Below, in pieces: positions 8,822 to 19,188 of a stretch of 64,000 nt of DNA. Origin of the DNA: Methyloversatilis universalis FAM5 (lineage in GTDB: Bacteria > Pseudomonadota > Gammaproteobacteria > Burkholderiales > Rhodocyclaceae); the NCBI RefSeq assembly GCF_000214035.2, contig NZ_AFHG01000041.1, forward strand, positions 99-64,098, in the 5' to 3' direction. Numbering within the stretch: the stretch's first letter is position 1; each line of letters starts with the position of its first letter. The position numbers were made by a program, and so were the translations under genes. The notes beneath the pieces were generated by a model that saw only the letters and a list, made by a program, of their open reading frames with translations, was not told where the DNA came from and made no database searches.

Positions 8822-11590
8822 TCATTTTTCCTGCTTCTTCAGTAGCCACACGCTGAGCAGCGTGAGTACCGGCACGAAAGCGGCCATCGCCAGATAGTCG
8901 GCGTACAGGTCGCGCAGTTCGAGCGCCTTCGAGAACAGGCCGCGGCTGATGGTGAGGAAATAGGTGGCCGGGAAGAAGGTGCCCATGGTGCGGCCGGCGC
9001 CTTCCAGCGAAGACACCGGATGGGTGAGCCCGGAAAAGGTGACCGTGGCCAGCATGGTCACCACCGCGGTCGCCGCCAGCGCGGCGATCTGTGTCTGCGC
9101 GAACGAGGACATGAGCAGGCCGATGCCGGTGGTCGCGGTGACGAAGATGAGCGCCGCCAGACTGAGCGCGGCCAGGCTGCCCTTGAGCGGCACCTCGAAC
9201 ACGAAGATGGCGAGCAACACCAGACCGTAGAAGCTCGCCATGCTCACCGCGATATAGGGCAGCTGCTTGCCGAGCAGGAATTCCAGCCGGGTGACCGGCG
9301 TGGCGTACAGATTGGTGATCGACCCCAGCTCCTTCTCGCGCACCACGCCCACCGCCATCAGGATGGCCGGGATGAAGGTGAGCAGCAGCGGAATGACCGC
9401 CGGCACCATGGCATACACGCTGCGGAAGCCCTGGTTGTAGCGGTAGCGCATGTCCAGCTTCGCCGGGTAAGCGGTGGCCGGCAGCCCTTCGCGTACCGCC
9501 GCCTGCTGCAGGAAATCGGCGTGCAGCCCCTGCACATAGCCGAGCGTGGTTTCGGCGCGAAAGGGCATGGCGCCATCGACCCATACGCCGATCTCGACCG
9601 CGTGACCGCTGCGCAGCCGGCGACCGAATTCCGGCGGAATTTCCAGCGCCACGCTCAGTTCGCCGGCGCGCATGCGGCGGTCCAGGTCGTCGGCGCCGGC
9701 CAGCGGCGGCCGTTCGATGAAGTAGCGCGAGCCCGCCATGTTCTCGATATAGGCGCGGCTTTCCGGCGTGTCGTCGCGGTCCAGCACCGCGAACTTGAGG
9801 TCTTCCACATCCATCGAAATGCCATAGCCGAGGATGAGCACCAGGATGACCGAACCCAGCATGGCGAAGGTGAGCCGCACCGGGTCGCGCATCACTTCCA
9901 GCCACTCGCGCCGGGCGTAGGCCAGCAGCCGGCGCAGGCTGAAGGCCGGCGGCTGCGCGCGCTCCGCTGCCATCGACGTGAGGGCCGACGCGGCGTCGGC
10001 GGATGCCTCACCGCCCGCTGGCGGAAGGTCGGCGGCTGCGTCAGCGCTCGCCACTGCAGGGTCGCCGGTCGCCTCTTCCAGATACGCGATGAAAGCCTCT
10101 TCCAGACTGGCGGCGCCGCGCCGCGCGATCAGTGCGGCCGGCGTGTCGCTGGCCAGCACCCGTCCGGCATGCATCAGCGAAATGCGGTCGCAGCGCTCGC
10201 CCTCGTTCATGAAGTGGGTGGACACGAAAATGGTCACCCCGTCGCGGCGCGACAGTTCGACCAGCAGCCGCCAGAAGCCGTCGCGTGCCACCGGGTCCAC
10301 GCCCGAGGTCGGTTCGTCGAGGATGAGCATGTCCGGCCGATGGATGACCGCCACCGCCAGCGACAGCCGCTGCCGTATGCCCAGCGGCAGGCCAGCCGCC
10401 TGCGCGTCCAGATATTCGGCCAGCCCGAAGCGCGCCACCATTTCGTCCACCCGGGCCGGAATGTCGGCCGCCGGCAGGTGGAACAGCCGGGCGTGCAGTT
10501 CGAGGTTCTGCCGCACGCTCAGTTCGCCGTACAGCGAGAAGGCCTGGGTCATGAAGCCCACGCGCATGCGGGTAGCCATGTCGCCCGCATTCACCTCGTG
10601 CCCGAACAGCAGCGCCCTGCCCTCGCTCGGCGGCAGCAGGCCGGTGAGCATTTTCATCGTGGTGGTCTTGCCGCAGCCGTTCGAGCCGAGGAAGCCGAAA
10701 ATCTCGCCGCGGCCGATTTCGAAATCGACATGATCGACCGCGGTGAAATCGCCGAAGCGCATGGTAAGCCCCTCGGCCACGATGGCCGGGCCGTCGGTCT
10801 GGGCGCTGCGCGGCGGCACCACCAGCACTTCGTGATCGCGCCGCTTCGCCTCCGGCAGCAGCGCGATGAAGGCGGCGTCGAGATCGGCGGCGCCGGTGCG
10901 TGCGCGCAGTTCGGCCGGCGTGCCGGTGGCCAGCACGCGGCCGTCGTCCATCGCGGCCAGCCAGTCGAATCCGGCGGCCTCGCCCATGTAGGCGCTGGAC
11001 ACCAGCACGCTCATGCCCGGCCGGCGCGCGCGGATGCGCTCGATCAGCTGCCAGAACTGGCGCCGCGACAGCGGATCGACCCCTGTGGTCGGCTCGTCGA
11101 GGATGAGCAGATCCGGGTCATGGATGAGCGCGCAGCACAGGCCCAGCTTCTGTTTCATGCCGCCGGACAGCTTGCCCGCCGGCCGGTCGCGGAAGGCGGC
11201 CAGCCCGGTCGCGGCGAGCAGTTCGGCGATGCGCGCGGCGCGTTCCGCCCCGGCATGACCGAACAGCCGGCCGAAGAAATCGACGTTTTCGTACACCGAC
11301 AGCGTCATGTACAGATTGCGGCCCAGGCCCTGCGGCATGTAGGCGATGCGCGGGCACACCGCCGCGCGATGGGCGCGGTCGGCCATGTCGCCGCCGAGCA
11401 CGCTCACGCGGCCCTGCTGTATCACCCGCACGCCGGCCACCAGCGCCAGCAGGCTGGACTTGCCCACACCGTCCGGCCCGATCAGCCCGGCCATGCAGCC
11501 GGCCGGAATGTCGAGCGTGATGTCGTCCAGCGCGACGGTGTCGCCGTAGCGCAGGCCGACACCGGCGAGCCGGGCGACCGCGTCCGTCAT
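8822..11590 (-). CDS. ABC transporter with two ATPase domains fused to a permease, RbbA/YhiH-like
   Basis: 922 residues. ATPase domain 1 (about residues 5-240) has Walker [10 protein letters not shown] and signature LSGGMKQK. ATPase domain 2 (about 268-500) has Walker [10 protein letters not shown], a weaker signature LPLGIRQR, and Walker B MLILDEP. The C-terminal third is an ABC-2 permease with a large periplasmic loop. This three-part fusion is typical of YhiH/RbbA proteins encoded with a HlyD adaptor and a second permease. The start at 11590 is chosen because it overlaps the upstream stop as ATGA. It probably exports a hydrophobic or drug-like compound; the substrate is unknown. Confidence 0.88.
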   Translation of the reverse strand: MTDAVARLAGVGLRYGDTVALDDITLDIPAGCMAGLIGPDGVGKSSLLALVAGVRVIQQGRVSVLGGDMADRAHRAAVCPRIAYMPQGLGRNLYMTLSVYENVDFFGRLFGHAGAERAARIAELLAATGLAAFRDRPAGKLSGGMKQKLGLCCALIHDPDLLILDEPTTGVDPLSRRQFWQLIERIRARRPGMSVLVSSAYMGEAAGFDWLAAMDDGRVLATGTPAELRARTGAADLDAAFIALLPEAKRRDHEVLVVPPRSAQTDGPAIVAEGLTMRFGDFTAVDHVDFEIGRGEIFGFLGSNGCGKTTTMKMLTGLLPPSEGRALLFGHEVNAGDMATRMRVGFMTQAFSLYGELSVRQNLELHARLFHLPAADIPARVDEMVARFGLAEYLDAQAAGLPLGIRQRLSLAVAVIHRPDMLILDEPTSGVDPVARDGFWRLLVELSRRDGVTIFVSTHFMNEGERCDRISLMHAGRVLASDTPAALIARRGAASLEEAFIAYLEEATGDPAVASADAAADLPPAGGEASADAASALTSMAAERAQPPAFSLRRLLAYARREWLEVMRDPVRLTFAMLGSVILVLILGYGISMDVEDLKFAVLDRDDTPESRAYIENMAGSRYFIERPPLAGADDLDRRMRAGELSVALEIPPEFGRRLRSGHAVEIGVWVDGAMPFRAETTLGYVQGLHADFLQQAAVREGLPATAYPAKLDMRYRYNQGFRSVYAMVPAVIPLLLTFIPAILMAVGVVREKELGSITNLYATPVTRLEFLLGKQLPYIAVSMASFYGLVLLAIFVFEVPLKGSLAALSLAALIFVTATTGIGLLMSSFAQTQIAALAATAVVTMLATVTFSGLTHPVSSLEGAGRTMGTFFPATYFLTISRGLFSKALELRDLYADYLAMAAFVPVLTLLSVWLLKKQEK

Positions 11591-12678
11591 GGCGTCGTTG
11601 ACGGTTTCGGCGTACCGACCAGCGGCGGCAGCGTGGCCGGCCACGGCGCGTCCGGGTCCAGCCGCACCCAGGCCACGCCGGGCAGACCGGTCTTCACCTG
11701 CTTCGCGTGCGCCTTCAGCAGCTCGGGCGGAATCTTCACCCGCACGCGGAACATGAGCTTTTCGCGCTCGGCTTCGGTTTCTACCGACTTGGGCGTGAAT
11801 TGCGCCTGCGGCGACACGAAGCTCACCGTGGCCGGAATCGAAATGTCCGGCCGCACGTCGAGCACGATGCGCGCTTCGGCGCCGATGGCCACCCGGCCGG
11901 CCTGCGAGGTCGGCAGGAAGATGGTCATGTAGACATCGGTGATGTCGAGCAGCGTGAGCACCTTGCCGCCCGCCGCCAGCACCTCGCCCGGTTCGGCCAG
12001 CCGGTACAGCACGCGGCCGTCGGCCGGCGCCAGCAGCCGGGCGTCGTGCAGGTCCACGCGGATGCGCTCGCTGCGCGCTTCGGCGGCTGCCACCGCGGCT
12101 TCGGCCTGCTTCACCGCCGCCTGCGCCGCCTCAATCGACGACTGCGCCCCGCGCAGCTGTGAGGTCGCGGCACGCTGCGCCTCTTCGGCGGAGCGGCGGT
12201 TGGTGCGGTCGACGTCCAGCTTCTGGGTCGAAATGAAGCCCTTGTCCACCAGACGCTGGGTGCGCTCGATGTCCTTCTCCGCCAGCGCGAGCTGGCTTTC
12301 GCGCTGCGACACCACCGCGCCGGCCGTGGCCATGTCGCTGCGCCGCTGCGCCACCGCGGCCACGGCGGCGGCGCGGCTGGCGCGGGCCTGCTCGATCTGT
12401 GCGTCGCTGATCTGCAGTTCGGCTTCCAGCGCACGCACGTCCATGCGCGCCACCTCCTGCCCGGCCACCACATCGTCGCCTTCGCGCACCGCCACGCTCT
12501 CCAGCCGGCCGCCGGTCTTGGCCGCCACGTCGATCTCGGTCGCCTCGATGCGCCCGTTGCCGGAGGCAAAAGCGGCGGGCGGCGGCGGCGCGTTCAGCGT
12601 CTGCCACGCGAAATAGCCGGCCACGACCGCGGCCGGCACCAGCAGCAGCAGGAAAAGACGGCGTCTGGATGCGCTCAT
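11587..12678 (-). CDS. HlyD-family membrane fusion protein, YhiI-like
   Basis: 363 residues with one N-terminal transmembrane anchor (about 8-26), a biotinyl-lipoyl-like half motif ([20 protein letters not shown]), a long coiled-coil hairpin (about 80-200) and a second lipoyl/barrel part including [17 protein letters not shown]. It is the periplasmic adaptor for the ABC exporter encoded by the next two genes. First gene of the operon; its stop overlaps the start of the ATPase gene by 4 bp. The order adaptor, double-ATPase fusion, permease matches the E. coli yhiI-rbbA-yhhJ arrangement. Confidence 0.87.
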   Translation of the reverse strand: MSASRRRLFLLLLVPAAVVAGYFAWQTLNAPPPPAAFASGNGRIEATEIDVAAKTGGRLESVAVREGDDVVAGQEVARMDVRALEAELQISDAQIEQARASRAAAVAAVAQRRSDMATAGAVVSQRESQLALAEKDIERTQRLVDKGFISTQKLDVDRTNRRSAEEAQRAATSQLRGAQSSIEAAQAAVKQAEAAVAAAEARSERIRVDLHDARLLAPADGRVLYRLAEPGEVLAAGGKVLTLLDITDVYMTIFLPTSQAGRVAIGAEARIVLDVRPDISIPATVSFVSPQAQFTPKSVETEAEREKLMFRVRVKIPPELLKAHAKQVKTGLPGVAWVRLDPDAPWPATLPPLVGTPKPSTTP

Positions 12679-12793
12679 GAATGCACGGTGCAGGATGGAG
12701 TCATGAACCGATTCTGCCGCGTACGCGTTTCAGCGTCTTGATTTTTCGCAATGCAGCAGACCGGCCTTCCGCGCCGGCCTCATCGCCGGCGTT

Positions 12794-13219
12794 TCAGTGA
12801 CCGCTCCACGCCAGCGCAAAGAGCATCAGCAACAGCAGAGCATGCGGAAAGGCCACCGTCGGCTTCAGCGCGGCGGATGCGTACTCCGCCAGCAGACCGA
12901 GCGCGCCCGGCCGGCCCGCCTGCCACTCGCGGTGCAGCCGGAACGCGGCGCCGGCATCGGCCCCCTCGGCAATCAGTCCCTCGATCTTCAGCAGCCGCGC
13001 CCCCAGCCGCCCCTGCACCGTACGCAGCATGGCCTCGGTCACCCACACCACCGCCAGCAGCGGCGCCGCCAGTTCCAGCGGAAAGGTGAACAGCATGCAG
13101 AACACCGCCAGCGCCACCGCCGCCAGCTTCACGCCGATGGCGCAACGCTCATGGCGCTCGTGGTCCTGCTGCAGGGTGGTCCATTCGATGTGAAGGGGCG
13201 ACGGAGCGGGAGCGTTCAT
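12794..13219 (-). CDS. Small predicted membrane protein, unknown
   Basis: 141 residues. Two adjacent hydrophobic segments (about residues 29-60) and one at the C-terminus (about 119-138) suggest an inner-membrane protein with three passes, and a soluble alpha-helical middle. No family is recognised. The ATG at 13219 is an in-frame choice without a clear ribosome site; a start further upstream (to 13294) would add 25 residues of poor quality. It stands alone between the ABC operon and a transposase remnant. Confidence 0.5.
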   Translation of the reverse strand: MNAPAPSPLHIEWTTLQQDHERHERCAIGVKLAAVALAVFCMLFTFPLELAAPLLAVVWVTEAMLRTVQGRLGARLLKIEGLIAEGADAGAAFRLHREWQAGRPGALGLLAEYASAALKPTVAFPHALLLLMLFALAWSGH

Positions 13220-13360
13220 GTGAGCAACGGTGAGACCGGAAAGAAACAGGAAAGGCCGCAATCTATCCGTTGCCGGCGCCGCGTGCCTGGGCATGCGTCA
13301 GGGTTCTGGTGTGAAAGGTCGAGAAGTAAGTATGTGCCGGTCCCGGCCCCGACATGGCCG

Positions 13361-13956
13361 CGCAGGCCAGACGGCGATTGCCGAGCTCATCGTCGCGCGG
13401 GGCAGCGACTACCTGCTGGCGGCCAAGGGCAACCAGCCGACCTTGTTGCGCCTGATCAAGGATGCCTTCGTCGATCTCGCTGCAGCGCAGCCTCGACATG
13501 AAGACGTCGAGAAGAGTCACGGGCGCACCCTGGGGCAGTTCGCCTGGGTTGCATCGGCAGAAGACATCGTCGATCCGGCGCAATGGCCCGGTTGCCGCAC
13601 GATCCGTCGCTTCCTCACACAGCGCATCGACGGCGGGCAGTTCGCCGAACCCGAGTTGCGCTACTACATCAGCTCGCGGGAACTCAGTGCGGACGCGCTC
13701 GCAAGCGCTGCCCGTGCGCACAGGGGCATCGAGAACCCGCTGCACTAGATGCTGGATGTGCAGTTCGGCGAAGATGCCTTGCACCGAGCGAAAAGATCAT
13801 GCGCCGCAGAACCTCTCACTGCTCAAGAAGATGGTGCTCAACCTGATTCGCACGGATACCTCCGACACCGCCAAGGCGAGCCTGCGACGAAAACGCAAAC
13901 GCGCAACGTGGGACGACGACATTCGTATGGCCATGCTCGGAATCAAACCGTTATGA
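13361..13956 (+). pseudogene. Remnant of an ISAs1-family transposase
   Basis: The C-terminal half of a DDE transposase is readable in pieces: IAELIVARGSDYLLAAKGNQ, then a segment ending in HRGIENPLH, then RKDHAPQNLSLLKKMVLNLI and a basic tail ending MLGIKPL. The family normally has Trp after the final His of the IENRLH motif; here that codon is TAG (13747-13749). An extra base shortly after (near 13783) shifts the frame. The N-terminal half with the first catalytic Asp is absent. It is therefore dead by truncation, nonsense and frameshift. It marks the left edge of an AT-richer island. Confidence 0.85.
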
Positions 13957-14170
13957 CTTCCGAGTGCGACAACTCAGGGCCACCGCACTCGGATGCCATT
14001 GCTAGAAACAACATGCCAAAAAGATTAAAAGTAGAAAAACATCTGCCAAAAACGCATTCCGCATAGACAACGGTGAAAAACTTGAATCGGATCAGCAGAA
14101 ACTTGATTCTGAGCGTGCAGAGTGAAGCCGTCTGCGCGTGGAAGTTGCACAAAATTTAGGCAACGTGCCA

Positions 14171-14884
14171 TCAAAACCCGCCAATGACATCCGAGTGCTG
14201 AGACCTTGTACGACAGCCCTGTCTTTTCATGCACTTCGCCGTCTTTCGACAGACAATTGACAAAGCAAGAATACCGGCGCCGAATAACGAAAACACAGAG
14301 GGTTCAGGAACAGCAGTTATCGCATCAATCTCGACAATCCGGGGTCCGGTCGAATTCACCCTTTCAAACTCGAAAAGAAAGTAGCTGGCAATAACTTTGT
14401 CAAAGCTCGCGTTCAGCTCGACTCCTGCAGACCCATATGATTGCTTGTAATTTCCGGACAGCATCGTAGAGAAGATTTCAACCAGTGACCCAGGATCACT
14501 CCCCGCCAGCATTCTGAACTGCCCTATCCCGCGGTTTGAACTACCTGGATTGTAACTGTCGTCATATGTTGAAAGCCGGACACCCGCTATCGCCAGTGCT
14601 TCACCAGTTTCGATGACCAGAAAATCCTTTTGACCGGCAACCCCGTTATCCTGAAAGATCACTTCACCCGGAAAAAAAGATCCTGCCATGCCACCAAATG
14701 CGTCTGATGCATCGAAGCCGGCAGGATGCAGTGCAGAACTCATTACAGAAAACCCATGCATTGATACATCGAATGCATCATCGCTTGATTTGTTTGATAC
14801 TGAAACACCGACTATCTCTGTATGCGTGGAAGCAACCGCACCAGAGACATAGAGCGCCATCAAAACAAGGATCATTTTTTTCAT
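14171..14884 (-). CDS. PEP-CTERM exosortase substrate, secreted
   Basis: 237 residues. A short signal peptide (MKKMILVLMALYVSGAVAS) is followed by a beta-rich domain and a C-terminal sorting signal: VPEPSVFS, a hydrophobic stretch, then basic residues (RKTAK). Such proteins are processed by an exosortase and usually go to the surface or exopolysaccharide matrix. About 18 residues follow the basic cluster, longer than usual, which may mean the original stop was lost. Codon use is AT-richer than in flanking genes, suggesting transfer. No specific function is recognised. Confidence 0.75.
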   Translation of the reverse strand: MKKMILVLMALYVSGAVASTHTEIVGVSVSNKSSDDAFDVSMHGFSVMSSALHPAGFDASDAFGGMAGSFFPGEVIFQDNGVAGQKDFLVIETGEALAIAGVRLSTYDDSYNPGSSNRGIGQFRMLAGSDPGSLVEIFSTMLSGNYKQSYGSAGVELNASFDKVIASYFLFEFERVNSTGPRIVEIDAITAVPEPSVFSLFGAGILALSIVCRKTAKCMKRQGCRTRSQHSDVIGGF

Positions 14885-14907
14885 GACTTCACCCCTAATG
14901 CCAATAA

Positions 14908-15996
14908 TTAATAGGAAATTCTCTCCAGATATCGGACTTGCGTTCTCACCTGGAAATGTAGATTTGGCCAGTCGTTAAACGGTTCAGCCCTCGTTCCGCA
15001 CAACGCTATTGATCGATTCGAAATCGGTACGCTATAGGCCACATCCTGCCGAATACTCGCCCAGTTTCCCTTTTGAGTGCTGACCAGTTGGAGAGGGAAG
15101 GTCTGATTCTTCACAAGAATATCTGACGAACGCAACAGCCCGAGAGCCTGAAGGTCAAAGAGGCTACAGCTACGGAGAACACCGGGCTGCAATTCAGCGA
15201 GCGTAGACGGCGGATTCCACGCAACCGATCTCGACATATCCGATACGCAGCCGGGAGCCCCGCACCAAGTCAAGTCGAAATTTATTGTCTTTTCTCGAAA
15301 GCGAGGGCGAACGTCTGGGATGTAGAACGTTGGAGATTCGTTACCATCATAGTCGGTTGCAATGGTGACCGTGCCGCCGCCAGAGTCTGTGCGGGTGCAC
15401 TTTAAGATAACGCCGCCAGGATCTACCCTCGTAAAATTGGATCGATCGCAACTCACGTTCTCGGTTGTCTCTACCTGCCGAACAGTAACAACAGGCAGAT
15501 TGACGCTGGGAGTACGATAGGTTGCGTGGATAAAAAACGTCTTTCCATCGCCACCAATCACGAACTTGTAGTCAAGACCGCGCCGGCTTAGGCACTGCCC
15601 AATAAGGGTGGCAGCAGACGAAGAAATCGTATTTGAATACTCGCGCAAGAACTTGGAAGAATCACTCGCGATCGCCGTATTTGTCTGCGAAGCGGCCAAA
15701 TGGTAGTCCATTTCGCTCTTGTTCTTTCCTGTTTTCCCGCCTGCGCTGCCATAGCCGATAGCGTCGATGGCGACTTCGCTGCTCTCAGCTTCCGCTCGCT
15801 GTCCGAGATTCGTCAGCAGGGAACTGTAGAAGGCACTAGCTGCGCTGCTCTCCGTAGATGCGGCCGCGGACTCTCGGATGTCTCGGAGATATGGAACCAT
15901 GCTTGTACACACGTCCGCAGTCGCGCTTGATGAGATAGCGCAGAGTGCTATGGGTAGAGCCCATTGACACGAGGCCCTCAAACGCTTCCTGTTCAT
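14908..15996 (-). CDS. Secreted protein of unknown function
   Basis: 362 residues with a signal peptide (basic start, hydrophobic ALPIALCAISS, cleavage after ATA). The mature part has a Ser/Ala-rich helical first third and a Thr/Val-rich second half with several cysteines (for example WCGAPGC), consistent with disulphides in the periplasm or outside. Of two adjacent ATG codons, the one at 15996 is chosen because AAGGAG lies 6 nt upstream. It is AT-richer than the chromosome average and lies 23 bp from the PEP-CTERM gene on the same strand, so they may be co-transcribed. No family is recognised. Confidence 0.6.
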   Translation of the reverse strand: MNRKRLRASCQWALPIALCAISSSATADVCTSMVPYLRDIRESAAASTESSAASAFYSSLLTNLGQRAEAESSEVAIDAIGYGSAGGKTGKNKSEMDYHLAASQTNTAIASDSSKFLREYSNTISSSAATLIGQCLSRRGLDYKFVIGGDGKTFFIHATYRTPSVNLPVVTVRQVETTENVSCDRSNFTRVDPGGVILKCTRTDSGGGTVTIATDYDGNESPTFYIPDVRPRFREKTINFDLTWCGAPGCVSDMSRSVAWNPPSTLAELQPGVLRSCSLFDLQALGLLRSSDILVKNQTFPLQLVSTQKGNWASIRQDVAYSVPISNRSIALCGTRAEPFNDWPNLHFQVRTQVRYLERISY

Positions 15997-16017
15997 CATT
16001 TTCTCCTTCGTTGTCAA

Positions 16018-16350
16018 AACCGGTGATTTTTTGCAGCGCCGAAAATGTTTGGTGCGAACCCACCCATCAGCTCGCGATAAAAAACGTATAAAATCCGCGC
16101 CCCGCGATTCTACCCCTGGAAAAATTTCCTCATAAATTCACTCACCTAAACATCTGATTTCTGTATTTACCCCCCTCTAGAATCAACAGGTTGGGTCATA
16201 AAATTCTCACACCTAGCGGCCCTCGACGCGAAAAACTCGAAAACAGCGAAGCCAATCTGTCATTTAATTTGAGCGGTCGCGCGCTTCTGAACAGCTCATT
16301 AATCCCACAGGAACGAGGGGTTAAACCAACATTTTTCCAGGAAAAACAAA
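16018..16350. other. AT-rich intergenic stretch
   Basis: No gene is supported here. The sequence is clearly AT-richer than the rest of the window, with AAAATTTCC-type tracts, and probably holds the promoter of the secreted-protein gene that starts at 15996. It belongs to the foreign-looking island. Confidence 0.5.
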
Positions 16351-16536
16351 CTACTTTGTCCGCGCGTAGTTCGCATCCGCTAACCACGTCACATCCAGCA
16401 CGTCGTCGTACACCAGACCGCCGCCCCGGTCATGCAAGGGGGCTTGTGCCACGCCGCTTGCCAGCGTTCCTGCTCCCGCCTTCTTCCTTATCGATTGACG
16501 TGTGTTTGCGCTGCGCGTGAATTTTTGATTTTTCAT
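16351..16536 (-). pseudogene. N-terminal fragment of a secreted PEP-CTERM-type protein
   Basis: 61 residues ending in DRGGGLVYDDVLDVTWLADA and a short tail before a stop. The pattern RGGGLIYD...L.VTWL.DANYA is common near the mature N-terminus of many betaproteobacterial PEP-CTERM proteins, which are several hundred residues long. Here everything after the motif is missing, and the reading stops where the AT-rich sequence begins. It is read as a truncated gene at the right boundary of the island. Confidence 0.6.
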
Positions 16537-16828
16537 GCTGACCTCGACTCCTTGCGCCTGTTGGCGGTTCTTTCAGGATTGACTATCGCATATCCATCCC
16601 GGTTTTCCAGGACGGTGCGCAACAAATAGCAAGGCCACCAACGACGACGCATCCCTCAAATGGGTGAAACAGCTCAGAGTTCGTGGGACGCCCCATCCCG
16701 CACGTCGCCTTCCGCAACACCCACTCCTCATCGACACCCAAACGACGCCCTCCTTTCACCAGTTCGTCATGACACACCATGCCGAAGTGCATATGATTCC
16801 CGGCTATCACCTGCCCCGGGAGTCACCC

Positions 16829-17989
16829 GTGACTGACGCCGAATTCGACGATTGCGTAGCCGGCTTCTATCGCGCTGCCTCCGGCACGTTTGACTGGGGA
16901 GCGGCCTTGCGGCCGATGCACGAGCGCTTCCGCAACTGGGTGACGCACGTACTGGCGCTGGACCTGGCCAGCGGCAGCATCGCGTTCTCGTTCGAGGTGG
17001 GCGATTCATCGCCCGAAGCCTTCGTCGATTTCGCGCGGGAGTGGCATCGGCGGGATCCGCGCACTCAGCTCGCGCTTTCAATGAACGAGGGCGAGTGGCT
17101 GAACTGCTCGCGACATTTCGACGAGAACTTCGTTGCCCACGACCCGTTCTTCCAGGAGTTCATGATTCCTTACGGCGGGCGTTGGGTGAGTGGCATGAAG
17201 CTCATCCACGAGGGCGATTTCGTGGCCATGCTTGCGCTGATGCGTGGTGTCAGCCAGCTGCCCTATACGGCCGCCGAGGACGAGCTGGCGCAGCGCCTCG
17301 CTCGTCATCTGGCGCAGGCGCTGCGGCTGTATCGCAGCAACGCGATGCTGGCCGGTCAGGCTTCGAGCGGTCTGGCGCTTCTCGCCAATCTGCGTACGCC
17401 GGTTGCGCTGGTCGATGAACAGCGGCAGATTCATTACGCGAACCCGGCGGCGTCGGCACTGTTGAAGCAGGGCAACGTAATCGGCGATCACGGCGGGCGT
17501 CTGGTCTGCCGGCGGCACCATGACGATGCGGAGTTGCTGATCGCTCTTCGCAGCCTGCGGCTGTCGCCGGGGGCCTATCTCGGCGAAGGGCGACTGCCGG
17601 TCGACCGCGCCTGCGTGCACTGTGCCTTGCCGGACAGCCATCTGCACCTGAACGTCTTCCTGCAGGCCGTGCGACCGGAAAGCTCACTCGGCGCTTTCGG
17701 GCGCATTCCGCTGGCGATGGCGCTGCTGCACGACCCACGTCAGCGGCTGGAACTGGACCCGTTCATGGTGGCAGCAGCGTTCCAGTTGACCCCGGCCGAG
17801 GCTCAACTTGCCGTACGCCTCGCACGCGGCGAAACAGTGGCCGACGTCGCCGCGGGACGCCGTGTGTCGCAGGAGACGGTGCGCAGCCAATTGAAGTCGG
17901 TCTTCTCGAAGACTGGCGCGGTTCAGCAGTCGGATCTGGTGAGCTTGCTGGCGACGCTGCCCGCAGCCGGACGGACTGCCCTGTCATGA
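16829..17989 (+). CDS. LuxR-type regulator, first of three tandem paralogues
   Basis: 386 residues. An N-terminal conserved region (about 1-180) has the signature DFAREWHRRDPRT and IPYGGRW; a PAS-like middle part reads VDEQRQIHYANPA; the C-terminus is a LuxR helix-turn-helix (LTPAEAQLAVRLARGETVADVA...VRSQLKSVFSKTG). It should be a DNA-binding regulator sensing an unknown signal. The GTG at 16829 is chosen because GGGAG lies 6 nt upstream and the length then matches the next paralogue; ATG codons at 16769 and 16793 are alternatives. Its stop overlaps the next start as ATGA. Confidence 0.8.
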   Translation: MTDAEFDDCVAGFYRAASGTFDWGAALRPMHERFRNWVTHVLALDLASGSIAFSFEVGDSSPEAFVDFAREWHRRDPRTQLALSMNEGEWLNCSRHFDENFVAHDPFFQEFMIPYGGRWVSGMKLIHEGDFVAMLALMRGVSQLPYTAAEDELAQRLARHLAQALRLYRSNAMLAGQASSGLALLANLRTPVALVDEQRQIHYANPAASALLKQGNVIGDHGGRLVCRRHHDDAELLIALRSLRLSPGAYLGEGRLPVDRACVHCALPDSHLHLNVFLQAVRPESSLGAFGRIPLAMALLHDPRQRLELDPFMVAAAFQLTPAEAQLAVRLARGETVADVAAGRRVSQETVRSQLKSVFSKTGAVQQSDLVSLLATLPAAGRTALS

Positions 17990-19155
17990 CTGGCACGTAC
18001 GTCGACGCCACGATGACTGAGAAGGAATTCGACCGTTGCGTGGCCGGCTTTCACGCTGCGGCGGCCGGCGCCATGGATTGGGGCCAGGCCTTGCGCCCCT
18101 TGCACGACACCTTCGGTCTTTGGGTCACCCAGTTGTTCGGCATGGATATCGGCGCAGGCTCCATCCTGTTCTCGTTCGAGGTCGGCGACACCCAACCCGA
18201 AGCCTTCGTCGACTTCGCGCGCGTCTGGCACCGGTACGACCCGCGCACGCTGAAGTCCTTCGGCATGGGCGAAGGCGAATGGATGAACTGCCGCGAGCAC
18301 TTCGACGATGCTTTCGTCGAGCGCGACCCGTTCTACCAGCAGTTCCTGATTCCGTACGGCGGGCGCTGGGCAAGCGGCACCAAGCTCGTGCACGACGGCT
18401 CTTTCGTCGCGATCGTCGGCTTGCTCCGGGGTGTGCACAGCCGGCCGTTCTCCAAGGAGGAAGATCGCCTGGGCCAACGTTTGGCACGCCATCTGGCGGA
18501 AGCGGTGCGCAGCTACCGCTCCACCCTGCTGCTGAGCAGTCGGGCGGCGGGCGCCGCGGCCGTGCTTGAGCGCGTGTCCAGTCCGCTGCTGCTCGTCGAC
18601 GAGCAACGCCGCATCCATTACGCCAACCCGGCTGTGCAGCGCATTCTGGCGGACGAGGGCGCCGTACTCATCGACCGCGCCGGCAAGCTGCAGGCCGTCG
18701 ACCCCGACGACGACACGCGCCTGTTGCTTGCGCTGCGCCAATTGAGACTGTCGCGGGATTCCTATCTCGGAGAGGGAAGCGAGCCTCAGGAACGTACGAC
18801 GCTACGACTGCCCCTGCCGGCGTCTCACCTGCATCTGAACCTCTATCTGTTCGCACTGCGGCCCGAAGCGTCGCTGGGCGCCTTCGGCCCGGCACCACTC
18901 GCAATGGCGCTGTTGCACGACCCGCGCCAGCGGCTGGATCTGGACCCTTTCATGGTGGCCGCAGCTTTCGACCTCACACCTGCCGAATCGCAGCTCGCGG
19001 TCGGTCTGGCCCGCGGTGCGGCCATCGCCGATCTCGCCGAACAACGTGGGGTTTCGGTAGAAACCATGCGAAGCCAGTTGAAATCGGTGTTCCAGAAAAC
19101 CGGAACCGGGCGCCAGTCGGAACTGGTCAGTCTGCTCGCAACACTGCCGGAATGA
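17986..19155 (+). CDS. LuxR-type regulator, second tandem paralogue
   Basis: 389 residues, collinear with the preceding protein along its whole length: FARVWHRYDPRT and IPYGGRW in the N-terminal region, VDEQRRIHYANPA in the PAS-like middle, and a LuxR-type HTH (LTPAESQLAVGLARG...MRSQLKSVFQKTG). The start overlaps the upstream stop by 4 bp, indicating coupled translation and a duplication within one operon. An internal ATG at 18013 aligns better with the first paralogue start and is possible. The signal and targets are unknown. Confidence 0.82.
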   Translation: MTGTYVDATMTEKEFDRCVAGFHAAAAGAMDWGQALRPLHDTFGLWVTQLFGMDIGAGSILFSFEVGDTQPEAFVDFARVWHRYDPRTLKSFGMGEGEWMNCREHFDDAFVERDPFYQQFLIPYGGRWASGTKLVHDGSFVAIVGLLRGVHSRPFSKEEDRLGQRLARHLAEAVRSYRSTLLLSSRAAGAAAVLERVSSPLLLVDEQRRIHYANPAVQRILADEGAVLIDRAGKLQAVDPDDDTRLLLALRQLRLSRDSYLGEGSEPQERTTLRLPLPASHLHLNLYLFALRPEASLGAFGPAPLAMALLHDPRQRLDLDPFMVAAAFDLTPAESQLAVGLARGAAIADLAEQRGVSVETMRSQLKSVFQKTGTGRQSELVSLLATLPE

Positions 19156-19188
19156 ATACGGAACCCTGCGCACTGGAAGGCGAAGGAC

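Noticed and set aside
13957-14170. Search for a terminal inverted repeat of the ISAs1 remnant
   Set aside because: No convincing end or target duplication could be paired, so only a transposase remnant is claimed.
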